64,000 nt of DNA from Gemmatimonadota bacterium (GTDB taxonomy: Bacteria; JAAXHH01): assembly GCA_026702745.1 (NCBI GenBank), contig JAPPBT010000078.1:1-64000 (forward strand), written 5' to 3'. Each line of letters opens with the position of its first letter. Position 1 is the stretch's first letter. The notes beneath the pieces were generated by a model. The model saw only the letters and a program-made list of their open reading frames with translations, was not told the DNA's origin and made no database searches. The position numbers were made by a program, and so were the translations under genes. Of this stretch, positions 16,613 through 24,498 are shown piece by piece.

Positions 16613-17455
16613 ATGTCGACAACGCTACAGTGGGAGCCCCTCGGTCCCGACGTGGAGTCCATTTTGGCCGCCGAAAGCGATCCGCTCCTGGCCCTGTCGG
16701 AGGGCCGGATTCCTGCGATCATATGCCGGAAGGCCTATTCGCCCGCCCATTGCCAGGCCCTGATCGAGCGGTTTATCGAACGCGGGCTGATGCGGGATCC
16801 AGCCGATCCGGAGGCTGCGGCAGAGGACAGCCGCTTGCGTATCGATATCGGTACGAGCCTGGCGAACCGGGGTTCGGACAAGGAGGGTTTCCTGATGCAC
16901 GCGGTCGGAACGCGCGTCCTGTACGAGACCCTGTTCAACGGGTATGAGGATCCCGTGAAGCTACTGTACGGGGCGCTGGACACGCTCGCGGGAGAGAAGC
17001 GCGTCATGACCGCCCGGGAGCCGGACGGCCGCAAGTACGGCCCGGCCATCTTCCGCATCCACTACGGGGGCCATACCTACAAGCCCCACATCGACCACGT
17101 CACGCTCCGGGAAAAGCGGTTCGACTACGAGGTGACCCGTTTCGGCCACCAGTTTGCCGGAGTCCTCTGCTTCCAGAACGCCCTGCACGAGGGACGCAGC
17201 ACCCAGGCCATCCTGCACCGGTGCATGTGGACCCCCGAAGTGCAGGAGTCCATCGCCACCGATACCTTCCCCGAGTACGCCCGGCGCAACGGCGTCAGCA
17301 GCTACACCGTCGACCTGGAGCAGGGCGATCTCTACTTCTTCAACACCCGCCTCATCCACGAAGTTCCCGCCGTGGAGGGCGACCAGCCGCGCATCGTCCT
17401 GGCCACCTTCATCGGTTATTCCCCCGACGACCCGGAAGTCTACGTCTGGTCGTGA
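16613..17455 (+). CDS. 2-oxoglutarate/Fe(II) oxygenase, second copy of a different subfamily
   Basis: A 280-residue cupin-fold oxygenase. HID (His159, Asp161) and His249 in TRLIHEVPAV form the iron triad, and Arg260 eleven residues later is the likely 2-oxoglutarate ligand (QPRIVLATFIGY). LEQGDLYFFNTRLIHEV is the typical final beta-strand region. It shows little resemblance to the PhyH-like neighbour except the fold motifs, so this is not a recent tandem duplication. ATG 1661x follows an AGGGAGATTG ribosome site. Substrate unknown. Confidence 0.8.
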   Translation: MSTTLQWEPLGPDVESILAAESDPLLALSEGRIPAIICRKAYSPAHCQALIERFIERGLMRDPADPEAAAEDSRLRIDIGTSLANRGSDKEGFLMHAVGTRVLYETLFNGYEDPVKLLYGALDTLAGEKRVMTAREPDGRKYGPAIFRIHYGGHTYKPHIDHVTLREKRFDYEVTRFGHQFAGVLCFQNALHEGRSTQAILHRCMWTPEVQESIATDTFPEYARRNGVSSYTVDLEQGDLYFFNTRLIHEVPAVEGDQPRIVLATFIGYSPDDPEVYVWS

Positions 17456-17495
17456 TGCGTTAGTGGTACGTCAGCGGTTCGTTAACGCCAGGGCA

Positions 17496-17513
17496 GTTGT
17501 ACAATTGTACAAC
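17496..17513. promoter_or_regulatory. Perfect 18-bp palindrome, candidate operator
   Basis: GTTGTACAATTGTACAAC reads identically on both strands and contains two directly abutting TTGTACAA blocks, like tandem half-sites for a GntR-type dimer. It lies 40 bp after the oxygenase stop and about 160 bp before the cobalamin riboswitch. It has no T-run, so it is not an intrinsic terminator. Confidence 0.5.
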
Positions 17514-17670
17514 ATATTGGGTCCATCACGCCACATCCAGTACCGCCTGGAGATTCTTCGACGCGATCATCATCAATGTTCGAGCAGTATCGATTTAACA
17601 TGCCAGAGCGTTTTTGTATTGCACAAACTGTCGGATTCAGTAAATTGAAAGAACAATCGAATACAGCCGC

Positions 17671-17850
17671 AGGTGGCGGTAAGCTCATACGCTGAAAAGG
17701 GAAGATGGTGCGAATCCATCACGGTCCCGCCACTGTGTTCGGGGACGAAACTCAAACTCGTCACTGCCGGTCAGGCTGAGTCCATGGACCGGCGGGAAGA
17801 CTTGAGGAGTAGGACGATCCGTCAGTCAGGAGACCTGCCTGCGCGCTGTG
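17671..17850 (+). promoter_or_regulatory. Cobalamin (B12) riboswitch aptamer
   Basis: The conserved blocks occur in order: AAAAGGGAA at 17695, GGTGCGAATCC at 17707, CCCGCCACTGT at 17726, a GTCACTGCC segment at 17760, GGGAAGAC at 17794, and the B12-box region GTCAGTCAGGAGACCTGCC at 17821-17839. This is the standard adenosylcobalamin aptamer architecture. It leads into the uptake/salvage operon starting at 17966 and is expected to shut it off when cobalamin is plentiful. Confidence 0.95.
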
Positions 17851-17909
17851 CGAACGCTTCTCCGTGAGCAGAGAGGCCGAGCCCGGATGCGCATGCCTGC
17901 CGTCCCGAC

Positions 17910-17944
17910 CCAGCCCTTCCCTTGCGGAGCGGCTGGTTTTTTTT
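17910..17944 (+). terminator. Intrinsic terminator of the B12 riboswitch
   Basis: CCAGCC (17910-17915) pairs with GGCTGG (17931-17936), followed directly by eight T residues (17937-17944), 21 bp before the btuD start. This indicates control by premature termination. Confidence 0.85.
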
Positions 17945-17965
17945 ACCCGATGGGGACGGGGCAAC

Positions 17966-18751
17966 ATGGAAACCGCCATACGCGTAGAAGACCTCTCCTG
18001 CGGTTACGATCGTCGCCCGGTGCTGGAGGGCCTGTCCTTCGACCTGCGCCAGGGCGAGATGCTGGGGGTGATCGGGCCGAACGGATCGGGGAAGAGCACG
18101 TTGATACGCGCGCTTACGCGGATCTTGCCGCTGAGCCGGGGACGCATTGCGCTCTACGGGACGCCGCTTCAGGACTACACGGTCCGTGAGATCGCGCGCG
18201 AGGTCGCCGTCATTCCCCAGCAGACGCCGGTTACCTTCGCCTTCTCCTCGCTGGATGTCGTCATGATGGGCAGGACGCCCCACCTGAAGCGCTTCAGGAG
18301 AGAAGGTCCCGAAGACCACGACATCGCCCTCGAAGCCATGAGACGGACCGACTGCCTCGCCTTCAGGGACCGCCCCATACACGAGCTGTCCGGCGGCGAA
18401 AGGCAGCGAGTCATCATCGCCCGGGCGCTGGCGCAGCAGCCGTCGATCCTTCTTCTGGACGAACCGACCTCCTTCCTGGACCTGAACCACCAGGTCGAGA
18501 TATTTGATCTGCTACGCCACGTGTGCGCCCGCGACGGGCTCGCCGTGCTGTGCGTGTCCCACGATCTCAATCTCTCGTCGGAATACTGCCACAGGCTGAT
18601 GATGCTGAAAGAAGGGCGTATCTACACTGATGGTCCGCCCGAGCACATCCTTACCCAGGGACACATCAAGGCGGTCTTCGAGACCGATGTGACCGTGATA
18701 AAAAGCCCCTATTCGGGTTCGCCGCAGATCATTCTGAAACCGGGAGACTGA
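17966..18751 (+). CDS. btuD: Cobalamin/iron-siderophore ABC transporter ATP-binding protein
   Basis: A 261-residue ATPase of the BtuD/FecE type. Walker A is GPNGSGKST, the Q-loop follows in VIPQQTPVTF, the signature is LSGGERQRV, and Walker B is ILLLDEPTSFLD with the switch His in CVSHDLN. ATG 17966 after GGGACGGGG is preferred; an upstream in-frame codon at 17864 would run through the riboswitch terminator. It is the first gene behind the cobalamin riboswitch, which identifies the substrate as a corrinoid. The permease follows almost immediately. No periplasmic binding protein (BtuF) or TonB receptor (BtuB) is in the window. Confidence 0.92.
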   Translation: METAIRVEDLSCGYDRRPVLEGLSFDLRQGEMLGVIGPNGSGKSTLIRALTRILPLSRGRIALYGTPLQDYTVREIAREVAVIPQQTPVTFAFSSLDVVMMGRTPHLKRFRREGPEDHDIALEAMRRTDCLAFRDRPIHELSGGERQRVIIARALAQQPSILLLDEPTSFLDLNHQVEIFDLLRHVCARDGLAVLCVSHDLNLSSEYCHRLMMLKEGRIYTDGPPEHILTQGHIKAVFETDVTVIKSPYSGSPQIILKPGD

Positions 18752-18762
18752 CCGGCTTGACG

Positions 18763-19779
18763 ATGAAACGGCCCCTCATACTGGCCTTGACGGCCGTCAT
18801 CCTCTTCGCCGCCTGTGTCTTCTCCATGGGTGTGGGCGCCGTGTATATACCGGCCGGCGACGTGCTGCGGGTGCTGGCGGATCACCTGTGGCCAGGCGGC
18901 ACACTCGAGGCGGCGAGGACGGCGACGGACACGATCGTCTGGGAGATCCGCCTGCCGAGAACCCTCCTGGCGGTGCTTGTAGGGGCCGCCCTGGCCAGTT
19001 CGGGCGGGGTGATGCAGGGTTTCTTCCAGAATCCCATGGCCGATCCCTATATCATGGGCATATCGGCCGGCGCCGCGCTGGGCGCTACGGTCGCGGTCAC
19101 CCTGGACCTGCAATTCTGGATGCTCGGGCTGAACGCCGTATCCATCGCGGCGTTCCTCTGCGGCCTGGCCGTGACCATGGTGGTGTACGCCTTTTCCCGC
19201 CGGGGAGGCCGCGTGGCTTCGACCACCCTGCTCCTGACGGGCATAGCCATCGGCGCCATGGCGACGTCCTTCACGTCCTACATGCTCGTGATGGGCGGCG
19301 AGAACCAGCGCCAGTTGCTTTTCTGGCTCATGGGCAGCCTGTCCGCCCGGAGATGGGACCACGTCTGGATGCTTCTGCCCTATGCAGCGGTGGGTCTGGC
19401 CGTCGTGCTCGTTTACGCACGGGAACTGAACGTGCTGCTTCTGGGGGATGAGCAGGCGTCCCAGCTGGGCGTGCACGTCGAACGGGTCAAGCTGATCCTG
19501 CTGACGGCGGCCGCCTGCCTCGCCGCGGCCGCGGTATCGGTGAGCGGCATCATCGGTTTCGTCGGCCTGCTGGCGCCGCACATGGTCCGGCTGATTGTAG
19601 GACCCGACTACCGCATCCTGACGCCCATGGCCGCCCTGGCCGGCGCCCTTCTGCTGGTGCTGGCCGACCTGGTCGCCCGGACGGCCATGGCCCCCGCCGA
19701 AATGCCCATTGGCATCCTGACCACGTTGCTCGGTGCCCCGTTCTTTCTGTACCTGCTTCACCGGCAACGGCGGGTCTGA
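18763..19779 (+). CDS. btuC: Cobalamin ABC transporter permease, FecCD/BtuC family
   Basis: About 338 residues with roughly nine to ten hydrophobic helices. [33 protein letters not shown] is the hallmark FecCD segment in the N-terminal third, given here only for its position around residues 66-98, and [12 protein letters not shown] is the conserved cytoplasmic coupling loop that contacts BtuD. A TTG at 18757 is a possible alternative start two codons earlier. It is the second gene of the riboswitch operon, encoding the membrane half of the importer. Confidence 0.9.
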   Translation: MKRPLILALTAVILFAACVFSMGVGAVYIPAGDVLRVLADHLWPGGTLEAARTATDTIVWEIRLPRTLLAVLVGAALASSGGVMQGFFQNPMADPYIMGISAGAALGATVAVTLDLQFWMLGLNAVSIAAFLCGLAVTMVVYAFSRRGGRVASTTLLLTGIAIGAMATSFTSYMLVMGGENQRQLLFWLMGSLSARRWDHVWMLLPYAAVGLAVVLVYARELNVLLLGDEQASQLGVHVERVKLILLTAAACLAAAAVSVSGIIGFVGLLAPHMVRLIVGPDYRILTPMAALAGALLLVLADLVARTAMAPAEMPIGILTTLLGAPFFLYLLHRQRRV

Positions 19780-19850
19780 AACGAGCGTGCCGGATAGGAC
19801 CGGCAACACCCTCTTCAACAACAACGCCGTATCCGAATCAAGGAGATCGC

Positions 19851-20414
19851 ATGCCCAGGCTTACAAAGATCTACACCCGCAAAGGCGACGACGGGACCAC
19901 CGCCCTCGGAAGCCGTCAGCGCGTACCCAAGGAGTCGCCCCGCGTGGCGAGCTACGGCACCGTGGACGAGCTCGATTCCGTCATCGGTGTCGCACTGGCG
20001 CACGGACTGGCGCCCCGGCTGGCCGAAACGCTGCCGGTCATTCAGAACGAACTCTTCCACCTTGGATCGGACCTGTGCTTCACCGAAGAGGACAAGGTGA
20101 AGTACCAGATCCCGCTGATCGAAGCCCGGCACGTCGAGAAACTCGAAGCGATCATCGACGAGTTGAATCCCATCGTCGGCCGGCTCGAGAACTTCATCCT
20201 TCCCGGCGGCTCTCCGGGAGCGGCGTATCTGCACCTGGCGCGGACGGTCTGCCGGCGCGCGGAACGGGAAGTGGCGGCCCTGTCCCGCGATGAGGCGATC
20301 GGGGACTACGTGCTGGCCTACCTGAACCGCCTCTCCGACCTGCTCTTCGTCATGTCACGATATGAAAACAAGGAACGGGGCGTCGAGGAACCGCTTTGGG
20401 ACAGCAGGTTGTAG
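19851..20414 (+). CDS. pduO: PduO-type cob(I)alamin adenosyltransferase
   Basis: A 187-residue ATP:cob(I)alamin adenosyltransferase (PduO/MMAB family) that attaches the adenosyl group to the cobalt of cobalamin or cobinamide. The N-terminal ATP-binding motif [12 protein letters not shown] is intact, as are [10 protein letters not shown] and the C-terminal [10 protein letters not shown] and [13 protein letters not shown] helices. An AAGGAG ribosome site precedes ATG 19851. Its position behind a cobalamin riboswitch with transport and salvage genes fits. One base separates its stop from the next start. Confidence 0.93.
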   Translation: MPRLTKIYTRKGDDGTTALGSRQRVPKESPRVASYGTVDELDSVIGVALAHGLAPRLAETLPVIQNELFHLGSDLCFTEEDKVKYQIPLIEARHVEKLEAIIDELNPIVGRLENFILPGGSPGAAYLHLARTVCRRAEREVAALSRDEAIGDYVLAYLNRLSDLLFVMSRYENKERGVEEPLWDSRL

Positions 20415-20415
20415 G

Positions 20416-21555
20416 ATGGAAGAAATCCTCGACCGCCAAGAGTATTACCTGCTCAAGAGAGACGGACGGTTCCTCGTAACCGCATTGCGCACCCCCCACC
20501 AGGTGCTGAGTACCTCGGCCTGCAGCGGCGGAATGACCGACCGCGTCCGTTTTCTCGTCAACCACCAGAGCGTCGAGGGCCAGGGCCACCTGGATCGATT
20601 CGAATGGATGTTGGGACTTGGCGAGACCGGATACCATCACCACGTGTGTAAGGAGCTTGGGCTCGAACCGGAAGCCGTCGCGATGATGGGCACGGCCGCG
20701 AACATGAACTACGCCGCAAGGATCGTGGAGACCTTCGCGGAACTGCGCGTATGCGCCGTCGTGACCGCCGGGGTCGAGGGAAACGCCGGCTGCGCCGGCG
20801 ATCCCGCGGACTGGCATGAAGCGGAATCCGGGCAGATGGAGAGACATCCCCACGAGAGACATCCCCACGACGGTACGATCAACACGATGCTGCTCGTCAA
20901 CTGGCCGCTTACGCCCGGCGCCATGGCCCGCGCGGTCGTCACCATGACGGAGGGCAAGTCGGCGGCCCTCCGGGACCTGGCCGTCTCAAGCCGGTACTCC
21001 CAGGACCTGGCGACCGGTACGGGCACGGACCAGTACTGTATCGCCGCGCCCCTGGACGGGACGAAACAGCCCAAGGCCAGGGCGGGTCACCACGCGAAAC
21101 TGGGCGAATTGATCGGTTCGTCCGTCCGCCGGGCGACCCTGGAGGCGCTGAGGTGGCAGAATGGACTGGAAGCCTCCAGCACGCGCAGCCTCTATCACGC
21201 GCTCAAACGTTACGGATTCAAAGCCGATCGGTTTCCGCCCGCCATGGAAAGCCGCCTGGGCGCGGACGAATACGCGCTCCTGGACAAGAACATCCGGTCG
21301 GTCGTCCACGATCCGGGCGTATCGGCCGCCGCGTACGCCTATGCGGCGGTCTGGGACCGCGTGAGGTACGGGACGTTGTCTCTGGTGCTGGCCGCCCCGC
21401 TGCTGAGACAGCAGGCCGCGGTCCTGGCCTCCGCGGTCGCGGCGAAACCGGAGGCCTGGCCGGCCTGCTACGAACAGCTTGCCGTCCATGAAGACGCGCT
21501 GCTGGATGCCGTCTACGACGCGATAGCCCTGGGATGGCGCCTGAAATGGACCTGA
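20416..21555 (+). CDS. cbiZ: CbiZ-type adenosylcobinamide amidohydrolase
   Basis: A protein of about 379 residues related to CbiZ, which removes the aminopropanol or lower-ligand loop of adenosylcobinamide or pseudocobalamin to give adenosylcobyric acid, so that it can be rebuilt with the organism's own lower ligand. Seen in the sequence: LSTSACSGGM, GTAANMNYA and VTAGVEGNAG in the N-terminal half, and TMTEGKSAALRDLAV, the typical CbiZ core; TGTGTDQYCIA is a further conserved block. It is longer than the minimal CbiZ (about 220 residues) because of a C-terminal region from about residue 240. The next gene starts inside its last codons. Its presence points to salvage of foreign corrinoids. Confidence 0.85.
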   Translation: MEEILDRQEYYLLKRDGRFLVTALRTPHQVLSTSACSGGMTDRVRFLVNHQSVEGQGHLDRFEWMLGLGETGYHHHVCKELGLEPEAVAMMGTAANMNYAARIVETFAELRVCAVVTAGVEGNAGCAGDPADWHEAESGQMERHPHERHPHDGTINTMLLVNWPLTPGAMARAVVTMTEGKSAALRDLAVSSRYSQDLATGTGTDQYCIAAPLDGTKQPKARAGHHAKLGELIGSSVRRATLEALRWQNGLEASSTRSLYHALKRYGFKADRFPPAMESRLGADEYALLDKNIRSVVHDPGVSAAAYAYAAVWDRVRYGTLSLVLAAPLLRQQAAVLASAVAAKPEAWPACYEQLAVHEDALLDAVYDAIALGWRLKWT

Positions 21556-22511
21556 CGGTACTCGCGCCGGACCCCGTTCTGCTCCTCTGCGCGGTGGTAC
21601 TGGACGGCATCCTGGGGGATCCGGTCTACCGGTGGCATCCGGTACGCCTGATGGGCCATACGCTCACGGGCGTTGAGCGCGTGCTCCGCCGGACCGGACT
21701 GGACGGTTATGCGGGCGGGTGCGTGCTGTTCCTGGCGCTCTCTGCGTTCTGGGTAGGCGTCAGCGCGGCGTTGGCCCTGTGGCTGAACGGACTGCATCCG
21801 GTGCTGAACGGGGTCTACCAGGTTTTCTTGATTTACAGCATGGTGGCGCTCCGGGACCTGTGCCGCCATGGTATGGCCATCGATCGCGCCGGGGACCTGA
21901 AAGGCGCGCGACGTGCCGTGTCCATGCTGGTCGGCCGGGATACGTCCGCCATGGACGCCGCGGCCTGCCGTAGGGCGGGCATGGAAAGCCTGAGCGAGAA
22001 CGCAGTGGACGGCTTCATCGCTCCGCTGTGCTGGTATGCCCTGCTGGGGTTGCCGGGCATCGTGCTCTACAAGGTGATCAGCACGATGGATTCCATGGTG
22101 GGGTACCGGACGCCCCGGTATGCGCGCTTCGGCTGGTGCGGGGCGCGGCTGGACGACCTTTTCAATCTCCTGCCCGCCCGGCTAACTTGGCTGCTGATGA
22201 CGGCGGTCGCGTTTCTCCTGCCCGGGTATTCGGGCCGCAATGCCCTGTCAGTGGGATGGCGGCAGCATGCGCTCATTCCGGGTCCGAACTCCGGCTGGAG
22301 CGAAGCGGCAGCTGCCGGCGCCGTGCAGCGGCGATTAGTCGGACCGGTCCGGCAGGACGGTAAGCTGGTTACGGAGATCTGGATCGGCGACGAAGGCGAT
22401 CCGGAAGGCGGCCAGACCGGCGACCTGCGCCGCATGTGCGTCCTGGTCGTGGTTACGTGCCTGGTAGCTACCGCTCTCTCGATTCTGGCCATGGTCGTGC
22501 CGGCAAAATAG
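21546..22511 (+). CDS. cbiB: Adenosylcobinamide-phosphate synthase CbiB/CobD
   Basis: A membrane protein of about 321 residues that joins adenosylcobyric acid to aminopropanol (phosphate), the step that follows CbiZ. GDPVYRWHPVRLMG at the N-terminus, SENAVDGFIAPLCWYALLG, YKVISTMDSMVGY and GPNSGWSEAAAAGA are family landmarks; four to five hydrophobic helices are visible. The start at 21546 lies within the cbiZ end (a further ATG four codons upstream at 21534 is possible), implying coupled translation. It is the last gene of the riboswitch operon. The gap after it, 22512-22793, has no further gene. Confidence 0.92.
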   Translation: MDLTVLAPDPVLLLCAVVLDGILGDPVYRWHPVRLMGHTLTGVERVLRRTGLDGYAGGCVLFLALSAFWVGVSAALALWLNGLHPVLNGVYQVFLIYSMVALRDLCRHGMAIDRAGDLKGARRAVSMLVGRDTSAMDAAACRRAGMESLSENAVDGFIAPLCWYALLGLPGIVLYKVISTMDSMVGYRTPRYARFGWCGARLDDLFNLLPARLTWLLMTAVAFLLPGYSGRNALSVGWRQHALIPGPNSGWSEAAAAGAVQRRLVGPVRQDGKLVTEIWIGDEGDPEGGQTGDLRRMCVLVVVTCLVATALSILAMVVPAK

Positions 22512-22793
22512 AAAGGTAACCGATGGTAGTTTCACCGCGAACAAACGGTCGCTTCCCGCGCCGTAAAATGAGGCGAAGTACACGGTAACACCTGCTACTC
22601 CTACCAAAGAATCTTCCTGTTGCGCAATCGTTAAACCGGTCTTTAGTTTTAAGTTACATCCGATTTACGTGTGGCTGGCTTGACTTTGTCCACACCTTGT
22701 TACGCATGAATTTATGGGTATGGTGCATTCCGTGATGTTCTGCCAAGTACCGTTCGGCATCCTGCTTTCACACGCTCCTGATCGGGTAGTGAT

Positions 22794-23630
22794 ATGACCT
22801 TACAACAACTCAAAGATAGTGGAATCCAGATCGCGGTATGGCTGAGAGACACCGTCCTGCAGGTAGCGCCGCTCCTTCTGGAGGCGTTGCTATACCTGGT
22901 CGTAGGGCTGTTCGTCGCATGGCTGATCAGAAAACTCGTCTCCAGATTGCTGGACAAGGCGGACCGCATCGTGCCTTACGGGAGCATGAAGACCTATGTG
23001 AAAGCTTTCATCCAGCGGCATCGCGTACCCGTCCTGCTCGGTGGCATCGCCTACTGGACGGTGATTGCCGTAGTCCTCGCCGTAGTGGCCGACACGCTGG
23101 GGCTGGTCGTGGTGTCCAGCTGGCTGGAGGCCCTCGCCGGTTACCTGCCCAGGGTGATGGGTGCCGTCGCCATCGTAGTAGTCGGGTTCATCGGCAGCAT
23201 CGTCCTGCGCGACGTGATCGAGATGGCGGCCGGTTCGATCGGCCTGGACCTGGGTGATAACCTGTTGCGATTCGTGCGATTCCTGATCGTGGCGGTCGCC
23301 TTTCTCCTTGCCGCCGGTCAGCTCGGGGTCGACGTCTCGGTCATATCCGGCCTGATCATGGTCATCGTGGGCGGCGTCCTGCTCAGCGCCGCGCTGGCCT
23401 TCGGTCTCGGCGCGCGCGCTTCCGTGAGCAACATCCTGGCGAGCCACTACCTTCGCAAGTCCTTCTCCGAAGGCGAGTACGTCAAGGTCGAAGGCCACAG
23501 GGGACGCATCATCCAGATGACCGCCACCGCGGTCATCCTCGAATCCGATGAGGGCCGCGTGGTCGTCCCCGCGAGCGTTTTCAACGAGCAAATCACCGTA
23601 AGCGGCCAGAAGCAGAACCCCGATGAATAG
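22794..23630 (+). CDS. MscS-type small-conductance channel with extra membrane helices
   Basis: A 278-residue protein with about four to five hydrophobic segments (residues 22-45, 75-100, 105-140, 150-175, 180-205) and a C-terminal MscS-like beta domain (SEGEYVKVEGHRGRIIQMTATAVILESDEGRVVVP). The layout matches the CmpX/TM-helix-repeat branch of mechanosensitive channels rather than canonical MscS. Its end overlaps the next gene by 8 bp, so it is co-transcribed with the MgtE-like genes. That suggests an osmotic or ion-homeostasis unit. Gating properties cannot be inferred. Confidence 0.82.
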   Translation: MTLQQLKDSGIQIAVWLRDTVLQVAPLLLEALLYLVVGLFVAWLIRKLVSRLLDKADRIVPYGSMKTYVKAFIQRHRVPVLLGGIAYWTVIAVVLAVVADTLGLVVVSSWLEALAGYLPRVMGAVAIVVVGFIGSIVLRDVIEMAAGSIGLDLGDNLLRFVRFLIVAVAFLLAAGQLGVDVSVISGLIMVIVGGVLLSAALAFGLGARASVSNILASHYLRKSFSEGEYVKVEGHRGRIIQMTATAVILESDEGRVVVPASVFNEQITVSGQKQNPDE

Positions 23631-24498
23631 CAAGCACGATCTCGTCCAGTCTTTCCTGAAGGCCCATCCCACGGAGGCGGCCAGGGTCCTGGAGCGGCAG
23701 CGGGGAAGCGATGTGCTTCGGCTGTTCGAGGACCTGGAGCCCGGGACCGTTGCCTCGGTGGTCGAGCGAATGAACGACCATGCGGCGGCCGACCTGATGG
23801 ATCGGCTCGAAACCGGGCCGGCCACCCGGGTCGTGGCGGCGTTGCCCTTCCGCGCCATGGCGATCCTGCTGCGTCGGATGCAGTCGAAGGAGGCCGTGCT
23901 GGACGGCCTGCCGGACGAAGTCGTCTCCGGGTTCCGCCTGGTGGACCGCTTCCCCGATCGCTCCGTCGGCGCCTGCATGGACCCGCGCGCGTTGACCGCG
24001 ACCGATGATATGAAATCGGGCGACGTGATCAGTGCCGCGCGCCGTTACCCCGACCGCGTGAGGGACGTCCTCTTTGTCGTCGACCGCGCAGGCGTCCTGA
24101 TGGGCCTCTCCCCAATGCGGCAGATACTCGGCGCTCCCGCGGAATCGTCTGTCCGGGACGTCATGGAACCCGTCCGGCACACCCTTTCCCCCTACCTGAC
24201 CCTGCAGGATGCGGGCGATGCGCCCGGTTGGCGTTACAACAGCGAGTTGCCGGTGGCCGACGGCGAGGGCGTTTTTCTCGGTACGATCGGACTCGTGGAT
24301 ATCCAGCGACAGGGCGGCAGGGATTCGGGATACGACCACGAATCGGAAAAAGCCCTGGGCGAGCTGTTCCGCCTGGGATTCTCGGCGTTCGCGGGCGGGC
24401 TTCACCTGGAAGCCGACGGAGACCCGGAAATAGAAGGCGGCCAAGATGAAGGCCATGAAGACGAAGGCAACGCAGAAAAGGAATCAGGCCATGAGTGA
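23623..24498 (+). CDS. Soluble MgtE N-domain/CBS-like protein without membrane domain
   Basis: A 291-residue protein beginning with an MgtE N-terminal superhelix (repeated hydrophobic/acidic helices with AARVLE, DVLRLFEDL, VASVVERM) and continuing into two weak CBS-like motifs around residues 110-225 (RSVGACMDP, RDVLFVVDRAGVLMGLSPMR, GVFLGTIGLVDI). It stops before any membrane segment and ends in an acidic tail (EIEGGQDEGHEDEG). It overlaps both the channel gene before it and mgtE after it (8 bp each). In MgtE the N and CBS domains sense cytoplasmic Mg2+; a separate copy could regulate the MgtE or MscS partner. That role is inference. Confidence 0.7.
   Translation: MNSKHDLVQSFLKAHPTEAARVLERQRGSDVLRLFEDLEPGTVASVVERMNDHAAADLMDRLETGPATRVVAALPFRAMAILLRRMQSKEAVLDGLPDEVVSGFRLVDRFPDRSVGACMDPRALTATDDMKSGDVISAARRYPDRVRDVLFVVDRAGVLMGLSPMRQILGAPAESSVRDVMEPVRHTLSPYLTLQDAGDAPGWRYNSELPVADGEGVFLGTIGLVDIQRQGGRDSGYDHESEKALGELFRLGFSAFAGGLHLEADGDPEIEGGQDEGHEDEGNAEKESGHE

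Noticed and set aside
16613-17455. SyrB2-like halogenase
   Set aside because: The facial triad keeps Asp161, whereas halogenases of this fold have Ala or Gly there.
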